Origin: an uncultured Oscillospiraceae bacterium
GTDB taxonomy: Bacteria > Bacillota > Clostridia > Oscillospirales > Acutalibacteraceae
Reading direction: 5' to 3'
NCBI GenBank assembly: GCA_902489595.1
Contig: CABUAS010000033.1
Span: 1 to 17,529, forward strand
Length of the DNA: 17,529 nucleotides
Part shown: one piece after another, positions 1-8,569 of the stretch
Layout: each line of letters starts with the position of its first letter
Position numbering within the stretch: the stretch's first letter is position 1
Program-made: the position numbers and the translations under genes
The notes under the pieces: generated by a model
The model's database searches: none
What the model was told of the DNA's origin: nothing
What the model saw: only the letters and a program-made list of their open reading frames with translations

Positions 1-2
1 AA

Positions 3-2192
3 AAACTTTCCATGAGAGCGTTTATCGTGATGATGGTAATAGTTTCGCTGTTTGCAGCAGATTTGTGCCGTCTTTTTTACATTCAGGTTGTAAAGGGCAG
101 TGAATATGCCGAAAAGGCGCAGAGCCAGCAGCTTTCAGATACTGAGGTAGAGGCAATGCGCGGTGCTATTTACGATTCACAGGGCAACGTGCTTGCACAG
201 TCGGCAACAGTGTGGACAGTGTTCCTTGACCCGTCAAACATAACAGACAAAAAAAGGCAGATTATTGTCGATTATCTTGCAGGCGTGTTTGAATATGACG
301 ATGAAAAAAAGCAGGAACTGCTCGAAAAAAGTCAGCAGGATAATAAATATGCAGTTGTCGAAAATAAGGTAGAAAACAGGTTAAAAGAAGAAATTGCCGC
401 TTTCGTGAAAGAGAATAAACTCGGCATATGCGTTGGTTTTGAGCAGGCAACTCAAAGATATTATCCTTACGGCTCACTTGCCTCAACCGTTATCGGCTTT
501 ACAGGCGCAGACAGTCAGGGCCTTGCAGGCATTGAGTCGTATTATAACGAACAGCTTACAGGAACAAACGGCAGAATTATTACTGCTAAGGACGCTAAGT
601 CAAATTCAATTTCATCTGACTATGAAACCTCGGTTGAGGCACAGGACGGTCAGTCGTTAACGCTTACAATCAATACAACCATTCAGTATTATCTTGAAAA
701 AGAACTCAGAAACGCACTTGAAGAATACAGTGCAAAGGGCTGTTACGGCGTTGTTATGAACTGTAAAACAGGCGCAGTGCTTGCTATGGCGTCACTACCC
801 GACTTTGATTGCAACGAGCCGTATAAAATACAGTATCAGCCGTATGCCGATGAAATTGAACAGGCGCAGGGCGATGCAAAAACAGAAATTCAGAGCACAT
901 ATGTTCAGAAACAGTGGCGAAACTTTACAGTCTCAGATACTTATGTACCGGGTTCTGTTTTCAAAACCTTTATGGCGGCCGCAGCACTTGAAGAAAATGT
1001 TGTTTCGCTTGATACAACGTTTAACTGCACAGGCTCAATTAAGGTTGATAAGTACACGATGAAGTGCCACTACCACCCCGGCCACGGCGTTGAAACATTC
1101 ACACAGGGACTTGAAAATTCCTGCAACCCGTTTTTCATTACAATCGGTCAGAAACTCGGCGTGCACAATTATTTTAAATATTTTGACGGTTTTGGTTTTA
1201 CACAGAAAACAAATATTGACCTGCCGGGTGAGGCAAGTCCGCAGTATTATAAAGAAAACCAGTACGGCATTGTTGAACTTTCGTCTGCATCATTCGGTCA
1301 GACAAACAGTTTAACACCTATTCAGATGTGCACAGGTCTTTGCGCAATAGCCAACGGCGGCAAAATCGTTAAGCCTTATCTTGTAGATGAAATCAAAGAT
1401 GCAAACGGCAACACTGTTTCAAAAACCCAGCCGCAGGTTTTAAGGCAGGTTATAAGCGAAGAAACATCAAAAACAGTTTCAACTATGATGAAATCCGTTG
1501 TTGATAACGGAACAGGTAAAAACGGTTATGTTGCAGGTTACCGTGTAGGCGGTAAAACGGGTACATCAACAAAACTCGGTGAATCAAAACCCGGCGAAAA
1601 AGATAAATATATCGTATCTTTTGCCGCTATTGCTCCGAGTGACGATCCTGAAATCGCAATGATTATTATCTGCGATGAACCAAGTGTTGATCTCGGCGGC
1701 GGTGCTATCTGCGCTCCTATTGCCGCAGCAGTAGTTGAAGAGGCTATGAACGAACTCGGTATCGAGCCGAGATATACAGACGAAGAAAAGAAAGATTTAA
1801 CAAATAAAACCCCGGGCGTTATCGGCAAATCAGCCGATTCCGCAAAGGCAGAACTCGAAAATGCAGGTTTTAAATGCAAAATTGTCGGCGACGGCGACAC
1901 AGTTATCAAGCAGTGCCCGTCAGCGTCTGAACTTATTCCGAACGGCGGAACAGTTGTAATTTACACAAGCGGAGATAAGCAGACCGTAGCCGTGCCCGAT
2001 TTCATAGGCAAGTCGCTCAGTGAAGTTAATCAGCTTGCCGCTGAAAATAATCTTAATATAAGAATTTCCGGCAAGGATACGTCAAATGCTATGGTAGCCG
2101 CTCATAAGCAGAGTGAGACGGCAGGCACAGAGGTTGAAATCGGCACAGTCATTACAGTATCATTCAAATCAAATCAAGCCGTACTTGATTAA
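3..2192 (+). CDS. spoVD: Class B penicillin-binding protein with two PASTA domains (SpoVD/PBP2 type), 5' partial
   Basis: This is a membrane-anchored D,D-transpeptidase that cross-links septal or spore-cortex peptidoglycan, working with the SEDS polymerase encoded downstream. Counting from the ATG at 12, a membrane segment lies at about residues 4-24, a PBP dimer domain at about 45-210 and the transpeptidase domain at about 240-575. The active-site motifs are S315-V-F-K, S370-C-N and K515-T-G-T. Two C-terminal PASTA repeats cover about 600-654 and 657-720. The frame is open back to base 3 and no Shine-Dalgarno sequence precedes the ATG at 12. The true start is therefore probably upstream of the window, since related proteins carry some extra residues before the membrane anchor. 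PASTA repeats argue for SpoVD or PBP2x rather than PBP2/MrdA. SpoVD and vegetative PBP2B cannot be told apart here. The stop lies 19 bases before murE. Confidence 0.93.
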   Translation, partial: KLSMRAFIVMMVIVSLFAADLCRLFYIQVVKGSEYAEKAQSQQLSDTEVEAMRGAIYDSQGNVLAQSATVWTVFLDPSNITDKKRQIIVDYLAGVFEYDDEKKQELLEKSQQDNKYAVVENKVENRLKEEIAAFVKENKLGICVGFEQATQRYYPYGSLASTVIGFTGADSQGLAGIESYYNEQLTGTNGRIITAKDAKSNSISSDYETSVEAQDGQSLTLTINTTIQYYLEKELRNALEEYSAKGCYGVVMNCKTGAVLAMASLPDFDCNEPYKIQYQPYADEIEQAQGDAKTEIQSTYVQKQWRNFTVSDTYVPGSVFKTFMAAAALEENVVSLDTTFNCTGSIKVDKYTMKCHYHPGHGVETFTQGLENSCNPFFITIGQKLGVHNYFKYFDGFGFTQKTNIDLPGEASPQYYKENQYGIVELSSASFGQTNSLTPIQMCTGLCAIANGGKIVKPYLVDEIKDANGNTVSKTQPQVLRQVISEETSKTVSTMMKSVVDNGTGKNGYVAGYRVGGKTGTSTKLGESKPGEKDKYIVSFAAIAPSDDPEIAMIIICDEPSVDLGGGAICAPIAAAVVEEAMNELGIEPRYTDEEKKDLTNKTPGVIGKSADSAKAELENAGFKCKIVGDGDTVIKQCPSASELIPNGGTVVIYTSGDKQTVAVPDFIGKSLSEVNQLAAENNLNIRISGKDTSNAMVAAHKQSETAGTEVEIGTVITVSFKSNQAVLD

Positions 2193-2211
2193 CAATATTG
2201 GGGGAATCAAA

Positions 2212-3639
2212 ATGAAATTATCACAGATTTTAAAGGGCATCAGAGTTTTAAATGACTTCAGCGATACCGAAGTTCTTGATGTTACTCAGGATTCAAGAAC
2301 GGTTAAAGAAGGCTCTCTCTTTGTTTGCGTTAAAGGCGCAAGTTTTGACGGTCATTCAGTTGCGAAAGAAATGCTAAAAAGCGGTGCGCCCGCAGTAGTT
2401 ACCGAAAGAGATTTGGGGCTTGATAATCAGATTATTGTTGAAAATACGCGTGCAGTTTTTTCAAAGATTTGCGCTAACTTTTTCGGAAATCCTGCTGAAA
2501 AATTAAAGCTTATCGGCTTGACAGGTACTAACGGCAAGACCACTACCACATTTCTTATTAAACAGATTCTCGAAAATATCGGCAAAAAAGTCGGTCTGAT
2601 CGGCACTGTTCAGAATATGATAGGCGATGAAATTTATCCTGCCAAATACACTACCCCCGACCCATATGAACTTCAGAAACTTTTCAGAATGATGGCAGAT
2701 GCAGGCTGTGAATATTGCGTTATGGAGGTTTCTTCTCAGGCGCTTGACCAGGGCAGAGTAAACGGACTTCATTTCTATATCGGCGCTTTTACAAATCTTA
2801 CACAGGATCATCTTGATTACCATAAAACTTTTGAAAATTATTTTAACGCAAAAAGAATTTTGTTTGAAAACTGCGACATTGCAGTTACAAATGCCGACGA
2901 TAAAAACGGTCTTGAAATCGTTAAAAATCTGCCTTGCAAAGTTTATACTTACGCAGTAAATATTGATAATGCCGATTACGTTGCAAAAAATGTAAGATTT
3001 CTTGCAGACGGCGTTGAATATGAACTTGTTTGCAATTATATCGGCAGAGTTCACTGCTCAATCCCGGGCCGATTTTCAGTTTATAATTCGCTTTGCGCTG
3101 CGTCTGTTGCGCTCTCAATGGGCATTAATTTCGGCACGGTCGTTAAGTCAATTCCGCTTTGCGAAGGTGTTAAAGGCAGAATAGAAGTTGTTCCCACTGA
3201 CAGGGATTTCACAATTATTATCGACTATGCTCATTCACCCGACGGACTTCAGAATATTATTACTTCACTTAAAGAAATTGCCAAGGGCAGAGTAGTTACT
3301 GTGTTTGGCTGCGGCGGCGACCGTGATAAAACAAAAAGACCGTTAATGGGTAATATTGCGTCAATGCTTTCGGATTACTGCGTTGTAACATCTGATAATC
3401 CGAGGTCTGAAAACCCGTCGGAAATTATTAAAGATATTCTTGCAGGTATGCAGAACTGCTCAACGCCTTATACAGTTGTTGAAAACAGAAAAGATGCAAT
3501 CCGTTTTGCTATTGAAAATGCAAAGAAAGACGATATTATTCTGCTTGCAGGCAAGGGGCACGAAACATATCAGATTTTGCCTACAGGCACAATCCATTTT
3601 GATGAAAGAGAAGTTGTAGCAGAGATTTTAGGAGAATAA
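2212..3639 (+). CDS. murE: UDP-MurNAc-tripeptide synthetase MurE, meso-diaminopimelate type
   Basis: This cytoplasmic ATP-dependent ligase adds the third amino acid to UDP-MurNAc-L-Ala-D-Glu. The 475-residue length is normal for the family. The ATP loop GTNGKTTT lies at 105-112. The family motif around K214 (FNAKR, the lysine that is carbamylated in MurE) is present, as are DYAHSPDGL at 338-346 and KGHE at 448-451. The specificity motif reads D395-N-P-R, the signature of enzymes that add meso-diaminopimelate rather than lysine, so a DAP-type wall is predicted. The frame stays open upstream to 2113, inside the PBP gene. The ATG at 2212 is chosen because GGGGGA at 2200-2205 sits six bases before it and the protein then begins at the conserved Mur N-domain. 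murF follows after five bases. Confidence 0.96.
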   Translation: MKLSQILKGIRVLNDFSDTEVLDVTQDSRTVKEGSLFVCVKGASFDGHSVAKEMLKSGAPAVVTERDLGLDNQIIVENTRAVFSKICANFFGNPAEKLKLIGLTGTNGKTTTTFLIKQILENIGKKVGLIGTVQNMIGDEIYPAKYTTPDPYELQKLFRMMADAGCEYCVMEVSSQALDQGRVNGLHFYIGAFTNLTQDHLDYHKTFENYFNAKRILFENCDIAVTNADDKNGLEIVKNLPCKVYTYAVNIDNADYVAKNVRFLADGVEYELVCNYIGRVHCSIPGRFSVYNSLCAASVALSMGINFGTVVKSIPLCEGVKGRIEVVPTDRDFTIIIDYAHSPDGLQNIITSLKEIAKGRVVTVFGCGGDRDKTKRPLMGNIASMLSDYCVVTSDNPRSENPSEIIKDILAGMQNCSTPYTVVENRKDAIRFAIENAKKDDIILLAGKGHETYQILPTGTIHFDEREVVAEILGE

Positions 3640-3644
3640 ATTTA

Positions 3645-4997
3645 ATGGAAACACTCAAAGTTTCGGAAATAGCAAAGGCTTGCGGCGGTGAGTATAATAT
3701 TGATACTGAAATTACCTCCGTTGCAATCGACACACGAAAAATTGAAAAAGGCTGTCTTTTTATCTGTATAAAAGGTGAAAGGTTTGATGCTCACCAATTT
3801 ATTGATGAGGCGTTTGAAAAAGGCGCAGCCGCCGTTATGATTTCAGAAGAAATAAAACTCGATAAGCCTTATGTTAAGGTTGATGATACGGCAAAAGAAA
3901 TGCTTGCCCTTGCAGGTTATTACAGAAGCAAATTTGATATTCCTGTTATCGCTCTTACAGGCTCGGTCGGCAAAACTACTACAAAAGAATTCACACATCT
4001 TGTTGTAAATTCAAAATATAAAACAATAAAAACACTCGGTAATCTCAATAATGAAATCGGACTTCCGCAGATGCTTTTTATGCTTGATAACAGCACTGAA
4101 TCGGCAGTTATCGAAATGGGTATGAATCATTTCGGTGAAATTCACCGTCTTTCAACAGCCGTAAAGCCGACTATGGGCATTATTACAAATATTGGTGTTT
4201 CGCATATTGAAAATCTCGGTTCAAGAGAGGGGATACTTAAAGCCAAGCTTGAAATTCTTGACGGACTTAAAAAAGGTGCACCGCTTCTTTTAAACGGCGA
4301 CAATGATTTGCTTAAAACAGTTAAGAATGATGATTATAAAATCTATTTTTACGCAGTTGACAGCGATGCTGATTTCAAAGCAGTTGATATAACAGAAAAT
4401 CTTAATTCAACTTCATTTACGGTTCAGTATTTCGGCAAAGAGCAGAAAATCACAATTCCTGCAATCGGCAAACACAATGTTTATAATGCGCTTGTCGCAT
4501 TTGCAGTCGGTATCCTGCTTGATATTGATGCAGATACTGCGGCAAAGGCTCTGCGGAATTACGAACCGTCCGGTATGCGCCAAAAGGTTGTTGAAATTAA
4601 CGGCATTACTTCGATTGAGGATTGCTACAATGCCTCTCCCGATTCAATGAAAGCAGGCATTACAACGCTTGCAGGCATTAAAGCAAATAAGAAAATCGCA
4701 GTTCTTTCAGATATGCTTGAACTCGGCGATTATTCAGAACAGGCGCATTATGCTGTAGGCAAAATGGCGGCTGAAAATAAAATTGATTATCTTCTTTGTG
4801 TCGGCAGTGATGCAAAATATATTGCAGACGGTGCAAAAGACGGCGGACTTGAAAAAACCTTTTTGTTTGACAGCAAACAGTCGCTGACTGATAAATTATA
4901 CAAAGTTACGAAAAAAGGCGACGCCGTTCTCTTTAAAGCAAGCAGGGGAATGAAACTTGAAGAAGTGATTTCAGAAATTTATAAAAGGTGGGAATAA
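3645..4997 (+). CDS. murF: UDP-MurNAc-tripeptide--D-Ala-D-Ala ligase MurF
   Basis: This ligase joins D-Ala-D-Ala to the UDP-MurNAc tripeptide in the cytoplasm, the last soluble step before MraY. It has 450 residues and the three Mur-ligase domains. The ATP loop GSVGKTTTKE lies at 106-115. EMGMNHFGEI begins at 157, DCYNASPDSM lies at 326-335, LSDMLELG at 354-361 and KASRGMKLE at 431-439. These last motifs are typical of MurF and separate it from MurC, MurD and MurE. The Shine-Dalgarno GGAGA lies inside the last codons of murE, which suggests coupled translation. The downstream gap to mraY is three bases. MurE and MurF are consecutive, so both late peptide-adding steps are made from adjacent messages. 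Confidence 0.96.
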   Translation: METLKVSEIAKACGGEYNIDTEITSVAIDTRKIEKGCLFICIKGERFDAHQFIDEAFEKGAAAVMISEEIKLDKPYVKVDDTAKEMLALAGYYRSKFDIPVIALTGSVGKTTTKEFTHLVVNSKYKTIKTLGNLNNEIGLPQMLFMLDNSTESAVIEMGMNHFGEIHRLSTAVKPTMGIITNIGVSHIENLGSREGILKAKLEILDGLKKGAPLLLNGDNDLLKTVKNDDYKIYFYAVDSDADFKAVDITENLNSTSFTVQYFGKEQKITIPAIGKHNVYNALVAFAVGILLDIDADTAAKALRNYEPSGMRQKVVEINGITSIEDCYNASPDSMKAGITTLAGIKANKKIAVLSDMLELGDYSEQAHYAVGKMAAENKIDYLLCVGSDAKYIADGAKDGGLEKTFLFDSKQSLTDKLYKVTKKGDAVLFKASRGMKLEEVISEIYKRWE

Positions 4998-5000
4998 TAA

Positions 5001-6053
5001 ATGAGCAGTACAGTTGCAGTGATAATCAGTGTTGTTTTGGCGTTCGGAATTACGGCAGCCCTCGGTTTTGTAATAATTCCGTGGTTAAGAAAACTAAAAT
5101 TCGGCCAGACTATTCTTGAAATAGGTCCGTCGTGGCACAAGTCAAAACAGGGCACACCCAATATGGGCGGATTGATGTTTATAATCGGTATTGCAGTTTC
5201 TGTTGCAGTTACTCTCGCTGTCTTTCATTTTTCAGGCGGTGCAATCGAAAGCGAGTATTCGGCGCTCTTTGAGGGCAGAGAACTTGTTCTCATAATCGGC
5301 GGAATTTGTCTTGCTCTCGGCTGCGGTGTAGTCGGTTTTACAGATGATTTTATAAAAATCAAAATGAAAAGAAACGAAGGTCTTACTGCTAAGCAAAAAA
5401 CTCTCGGTCAGCTTATTATGACTTTCGGCTATATTCTCACACTCTGGCTTTCTCATAATACAGTGTGGTATTTCCCGTTTTTAGGCTCAGTCAATTTTGA
5501 GCAGAATCCGTTTACTGCTATTGTTTTCTGGCTGCTCAGTTTTGTAATTGTTTACGGCTGTGTAAATTCAGTAAATCTTACGGACGGCATTGACGGTCTT
5601 TGTTCCTCAGTAACGGCAACAGCGGCAGTTGGCTTTATAGCGATTTCATTTTTACAGGGCTTTGCAGGTATGGGCATACTTTCCGGCGCATTGCTCGGCG
5701 GTGTTTTAGGCTTTCTTTGCTGGAACTGGAATCCTGCTAAAACTTTTATGGGCGACACCGGTTCGCTTTTCCTCGGCGGTCTTGTAACTGCCCTCGGCTT
5801 TGCAATCAAATGCCCTATACTTTTACTTCCTATCGGCATTGTATATGTTTGCGAAACAATGAGCGATATTATTCAGATAGGCTATTTTAAAATTACACAC
5901 GGCAAGCGCATATTCAAAATGGCGCCTATTCATCACCATTTTGAGATGTGCGGCTGGAAAGAAAAGAAAATCTGCGTTGTATTTTCAGCCGTCAATGCGC
6001 TCGGAACACTCATTGCAGTTCTTCTTGTTGCTTTCGGCAGCGTTACTCAGTAA
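5001..6053 (+). CDS. mraY: Phospho-MurNAc-pentapeptide transferase MraY
   Basis: This polytopic membrane enzyme transfers phospho-MurNAc-pentapeptide from UDP to undecaprenyl phosphate, forming lipid I. It has 350 residues with about ten hydrophobic segments, starting with about residues 5-27. Conserved sites are QGTPNMGG at 50-57, the magnesium-site DD pair at D115-D116, NLTDGIDGL at 192-200, FMGDTGSL from 249, and the C-terminal PIHHHFE at 309-315, which marks MraY among the related polyprenyl-phosphate transferases. The start ATG follows AGGTGGG at the end of murF. A murD gene usually follows mraY in Bacillus and many other bacteria but is not present here. ftsW comes next after 34 bases. 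Confidence 0.96.
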   Translation: MSSTVAVIISVVLAFGITAALGFVIIPWLRKLKFGQTILEIGPSWHKSKQGTPNMGGLMFIIGIAVSVAVTLAVFHFSGGAIESEYSALFEGRELVLIIGGICLALGCGVVGFTDDFIKIKMKRNEGLTAKQKTLGQLIMTFGYILTLWLSHNTVWYFPFLGSVNFEQNPFTAIVFWLLSFVIVYGCVNSVNLTDGIDGLCSSVTATAAVGFIAISFLQGFAGMGILSGALLGGVLGFLCWNWNPAKTFMGDTGSLFLGGLVTALGFAIKCPILLLPIGIVYVCETMSDIIQIGYFKITHGKRIFKMAPIHHHFEMCGWKEKKICVVFSAVNALGTLIAVLLVAFGSVTQ

Positions 6054-6087
6054 TTGTTTAATATAAATTTTTGGAAAGGAGCACAAT

Positions 6088-7383
6088 ATGGCAGACACAC
6101 TTGAACCTCCCGTAAGGTACCCGAGGGACAATGAAGAGCCTGAAAGGCGCAGAAGAAAACCCGAGCGCAGAAAAAAAGTGAGAAAATCAGATACTGAAAG
6201 TCCGATAATCAGACCCGAAAGAAGTTTCGGCAAATTAAGAATGTCTGATATTTTTGTTACAGGCGGTTTTGATATTCCGTTTTTCGGTCTTACAATGGTT
6301 ATTCTTGCAATCGGTCTTGTTATGCTCTTTTCATCTTCTTATGCATATTCTTATTATAAATATGATAATTCATATCACTATTTTTTCAGGCAGTTGGTTT
6401 TTGCAGCGATAGGCATAGTTTTTATGCTTGTCATTTCAAAAATGAATTACAAGATTATTAAAGCGCTTACCCCGGTTTTGTTCGGTATTTCAATCGCATT
6501 TTTGATTATTGTTTTGTTTTATCATACAAATGTTGCAACAGACGAGGGTGAGGCATTCAAGCGATATATTCAGATTCCCGGTGTTAAACTTACTTTTCAG
6601 CCGTCTGATATTGCAAAGTTTACGCTTGTAATTACGCTTGCGTCGTATATTTCAAAAAATACAAAAAAAATGAACAGAATTAAAGAAGGTTTTATTTACC
6701 CGATTCTTATAGTAGGTCTGTTTGTCGGTCTTGTAGGTCTTGAAAATCATCTGTCGGGTGTAATTCTTTTGTTTACAATCGGTGTTGCCGTAATGTTTGC
6801 AGGCGGCTCCAATAAAACAATGTTTGTTATCGGCATAGCCGTTGTCATTGCAGGCATTATACTTGTTTTTGCAAGACCCGATATTATGCCGAATTACGTT
6901 CAGGAAAAAATGACTGCTTGGCTTGATAAGGATTTTGAGCCGCTCGGCGCTCGCTGGCAGACAAATAATTCGCTTTACGCAATCGGCTCCGGCGGATTTT
7001 TCGGAACAGGGCTCGGCGGTTCAAAGCAGAAATATATGTATGTTTCAGAACCTCAGAATGACTTTATTTTTTCCATCGTATGTGAAGAGCTCGGCTTTTT
7101 CGGTGCGGCTGTAATTATCTGCCTTTTTGCCGCACTCGTTATAAGAGGTGTTGTTATTGCACTAAGATGCAATGACAGATTTGCATCTTTAACCGTAATA
7201 GGTATCGTAACCCAGATCGGCGCACAGGTAGCATTTAATGTTCTTGTTGTTACAGATTCGATTCCAAACACTGGTATTGCACTTCCGTTTTTCAGTTACG
7301 GCGGCACGGCGCTCGTAATGCTGCTTGCCGAAATCGGCGTTGTTCTTTCAATTTCACGAAAATCAAATCAGAAAAGAGTGTAG
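6088..7383 (+). CDS. ftsW: SEDS-family peptidoglycan glycosyltransferase FtsW/SpoVE
   Basis: This is a lipid II polymerase of the divisome or of spore-cortex synthesis, the expected partner of the class B PBP encoded upstream. It has 431 residues. A charged, arginine/lysine-rich cytoplasmic tail fills about residues 1-50, followed by about ten membrane segments from about 60. SEDS landmarks are FQPSDIAKF at 170-178, SLYAIGSGGFFGTGLG at 295-310, SEPQNDFIFS at 320-329, EELGFFG at 333-339 and LPFFSYGG at 399-406. The start is fixed by AAAGGAG six bases upstream. In the large extracellular loop the position that is Asp in characterised SEDS enzymes (E. coli FtsW D297, before P-F-G) aligns with E284 (KDFEPLG), and the usual QS following it reads NS. 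FtsW and SpoVE cannot be separated here; RodA is less likely from the context. Confidence 0.93.
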   Translation: MADTLEPPVRYPRDNEEPERRRRKPERRKKVRKSDTESPIIRPERSFGKLRMSDIFVTGGFDIPFFGLTMVILAIGLVMLFSSSYAYSYYKYDNSYHYFFRQLVFAAIGIVFMLVISKMNYKIIKALTPVLFGISIAFLIIVLFYHTNVATDEGEAFKRYIQIPGVKLTFQPSDIAKFTLVITLASYISKNTKKMNRIKEGFIYPILIVGLFVGLVGLENHLSGVILLFTIGVAVMFAGGSNKTMFVIGIAVVIAGIILVFARPDIMPNYVQEKMTAWLDKDFEPLGARWQTNNSLYAIGSGGFFGTGLGGSKQKYMYVSEPQNDFIFSIVCEELGFFGAAVIICLFAALVIRGVVIALRCNDRFASLTVIGIVTQIGAQVAFNVLVVTDSIPNTGIALPFFSYGGTALVMLLAEIGVVLSISRKSNQKRV

Positions 7384-7386
7384 AAT

Positions 7387-8505
7387 ATGAAAATTCTTTT
7401 TGCCACGGGCGGCACGGCAGGGCATATAAATCCTGCCATAGCAGTTGCCTCGTATATCAGAGAAATTATGCCTGAAACAGAGATTTTGTTTGTAGGTACG
7501 AAGGATCATATGGAGGCAAGGCTTGTTCCTAACGCAGGCTTTGATTTTAAAACGATTGAAATAAGCGGTTTCCGCCGTTCATTTTCACCGTCTGCAATCG
7601 CTCATAATGTAAAAACGGTTGTGCGGCTCATTAAGTCAGAGGGTGAAAGTAAAAAGATTATTAAAGATTTCAAGCCCGATGTTTGTGTAGGCTTCGGCGG
7701 CTATGTTTCCGGTCCTGTTCTTGAAGAGGCTGTAAGGCTTGGTATTCCTACCTGTATTCACGAGCAGAATGCTTATCCCGGCATTACAAATAAAACACTT
7801 GCCAAAAAGGCTGACAGAGTAATGGTAACGGTTGAAGATGCAAAAAATCATCTTGAGGCTAAAAACGAAATAACTGTCACAGGTCTTCCTGTCCGAGGCG
7901 AAATCATTAAGGCAGACAAAGATTTTTCTCGTGCAAGTCTCGGCATTGATAAAGACAAGCCGCTTGTTCTGTCTTTCGGCGGTTCTCTCGGTGCTGAGCC
8001 TATAAATAAAGCAATGTTTGATATCCTTGTTAAAAATGCCGAGAGTGATAAATATTATCACATTCATTCGGTCGGCACAAACGGCGGCGAATATCTTGAT
8101 AAGTTTGAAAAAGCAGGTTTTGTAAACGGCAGAAAAGGCAGCGTTGAAGTTAGGCAGTACATAGATAATATGGATATATGTATGTCTGCCTGTGACCTTG
8201 TTATCGGCAGGGCAGGTGCGTCGTCACTTTCGGAAATTGAGGCGCTCGGTAAAGCGTCAATACTTATTCCAAGTCCGTATGTTGCCGAAAATCATCAGTA
8301 TCATAATGCAATGGCGCTTGTAAACCGCAATGCAGCACGCATTATTGAAGAAAAAGATTTGAATTCGGATTTGCTCGGCAGTATGATTGATAAACTTTTG
8401 TCTGATAAATCAGAGCTTGCCGAAATTGAAAGAAACGCCAAATCAATGTCAATTAATAATTCAAGAGAAAAAATTGCAGATATAATTATTTCTCTCGCAA
8501 AATAA
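7387..8505 (+). CDS. murG: Lipid II synthase MurG (UDP-GlcNAc transferase)
   Basis: This peripheral membrane GT-B glycosyltransferase adds GlcNAc to lipid I to give lipid II, the substrate of FtsW and the PBPs. It has 372 residues, normal for the family. The N-terminal glycine-rich loop GGTAGH lies at 8-13, HEQNAYPG at 125-132 and the second glycine-rich loop GGSLGA at 198-203. The UDP-GlcNAc binding stretch GRAGASSLSE lies at 274-283 and YVAENHQYHNA at 298-308. The start lies three bases after the ftsW stop with a modest GAGTG Shine-Dalgarno inside the ftsW end, so translation is probably coupled. Clusters of this type often place murG between the SEDS gene and murA, murB or murC; here murA follows after a 64-base gap. 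Confidence 0.96.
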   Translation: MKILFATGGTAGHINPAIAVASYIREIMPETEILFVGTKDHMEARLVPNAGFDFKTIEISGFRRSFSPSAIAHNVKTVVRLIKSEGESKKIIKDFKPDVCVGFGGYVSGPVLEEAVRLGIPTCIHEQNAYPGITNKTLAKKADRVMVTVEDAKNHLEAKNEITVTGLPVRGEIIKADKDFSRASLGIDKDKPLVLSFGGSLGAEPINKAMFDILVKNAESDKYYHIHSVGTNGGEYLDKFEKAGFVNGRKGSVEVRQYIDNMDICMSACDLVIGRAGASSLSEIEALGKASILIPSPYVAENHQYHNAMALVNRNAARIIEEKDLNSDLLGSMIDKLLSDKSELAEIERNAKSMSINNSREKIADIIISLAK

Positions 8506-8558
8506 TATTCAGTTGCATTTATTCATCTTTTGCATAGGATAAAAAAGATTATGCAGGC

Positions 8559-8564
8559 AGGTGG
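8559..8564 (+). promoter_or_regulatory. Shine-Dalgarno that selects a TTG start for murA
   Basis: AGGTGG is followed by a five-base spacer (ATAAA) and TTG at 8570. The upstream in-frame GTG at 8561 lies inside this site and has no purine-rich element of its own at a useful distance, so the TTG is preferred. The nearby ATG at 8551 is in another frame and stops after five codons. Confidence 0.7.
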
Positions 8565-8569
8565 ATAAA

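Noticed and set aside
2503..3054. A 183-codon open frame antisense to murE
   Set aside because: It lies fully inside murE, has no ribosome binding site of note, and its unusual cysteine/isoleucine-rich composition is explained by reading murE codons backwards.
8513..8540. A possible promoter between murG and murA (TTGCAT, 16 bases, TAGGAT)
   Set aside because: Both boxes are weak and the spacer is short. The gap is only 64 bases, so read-through from murG is the simpler explanation.
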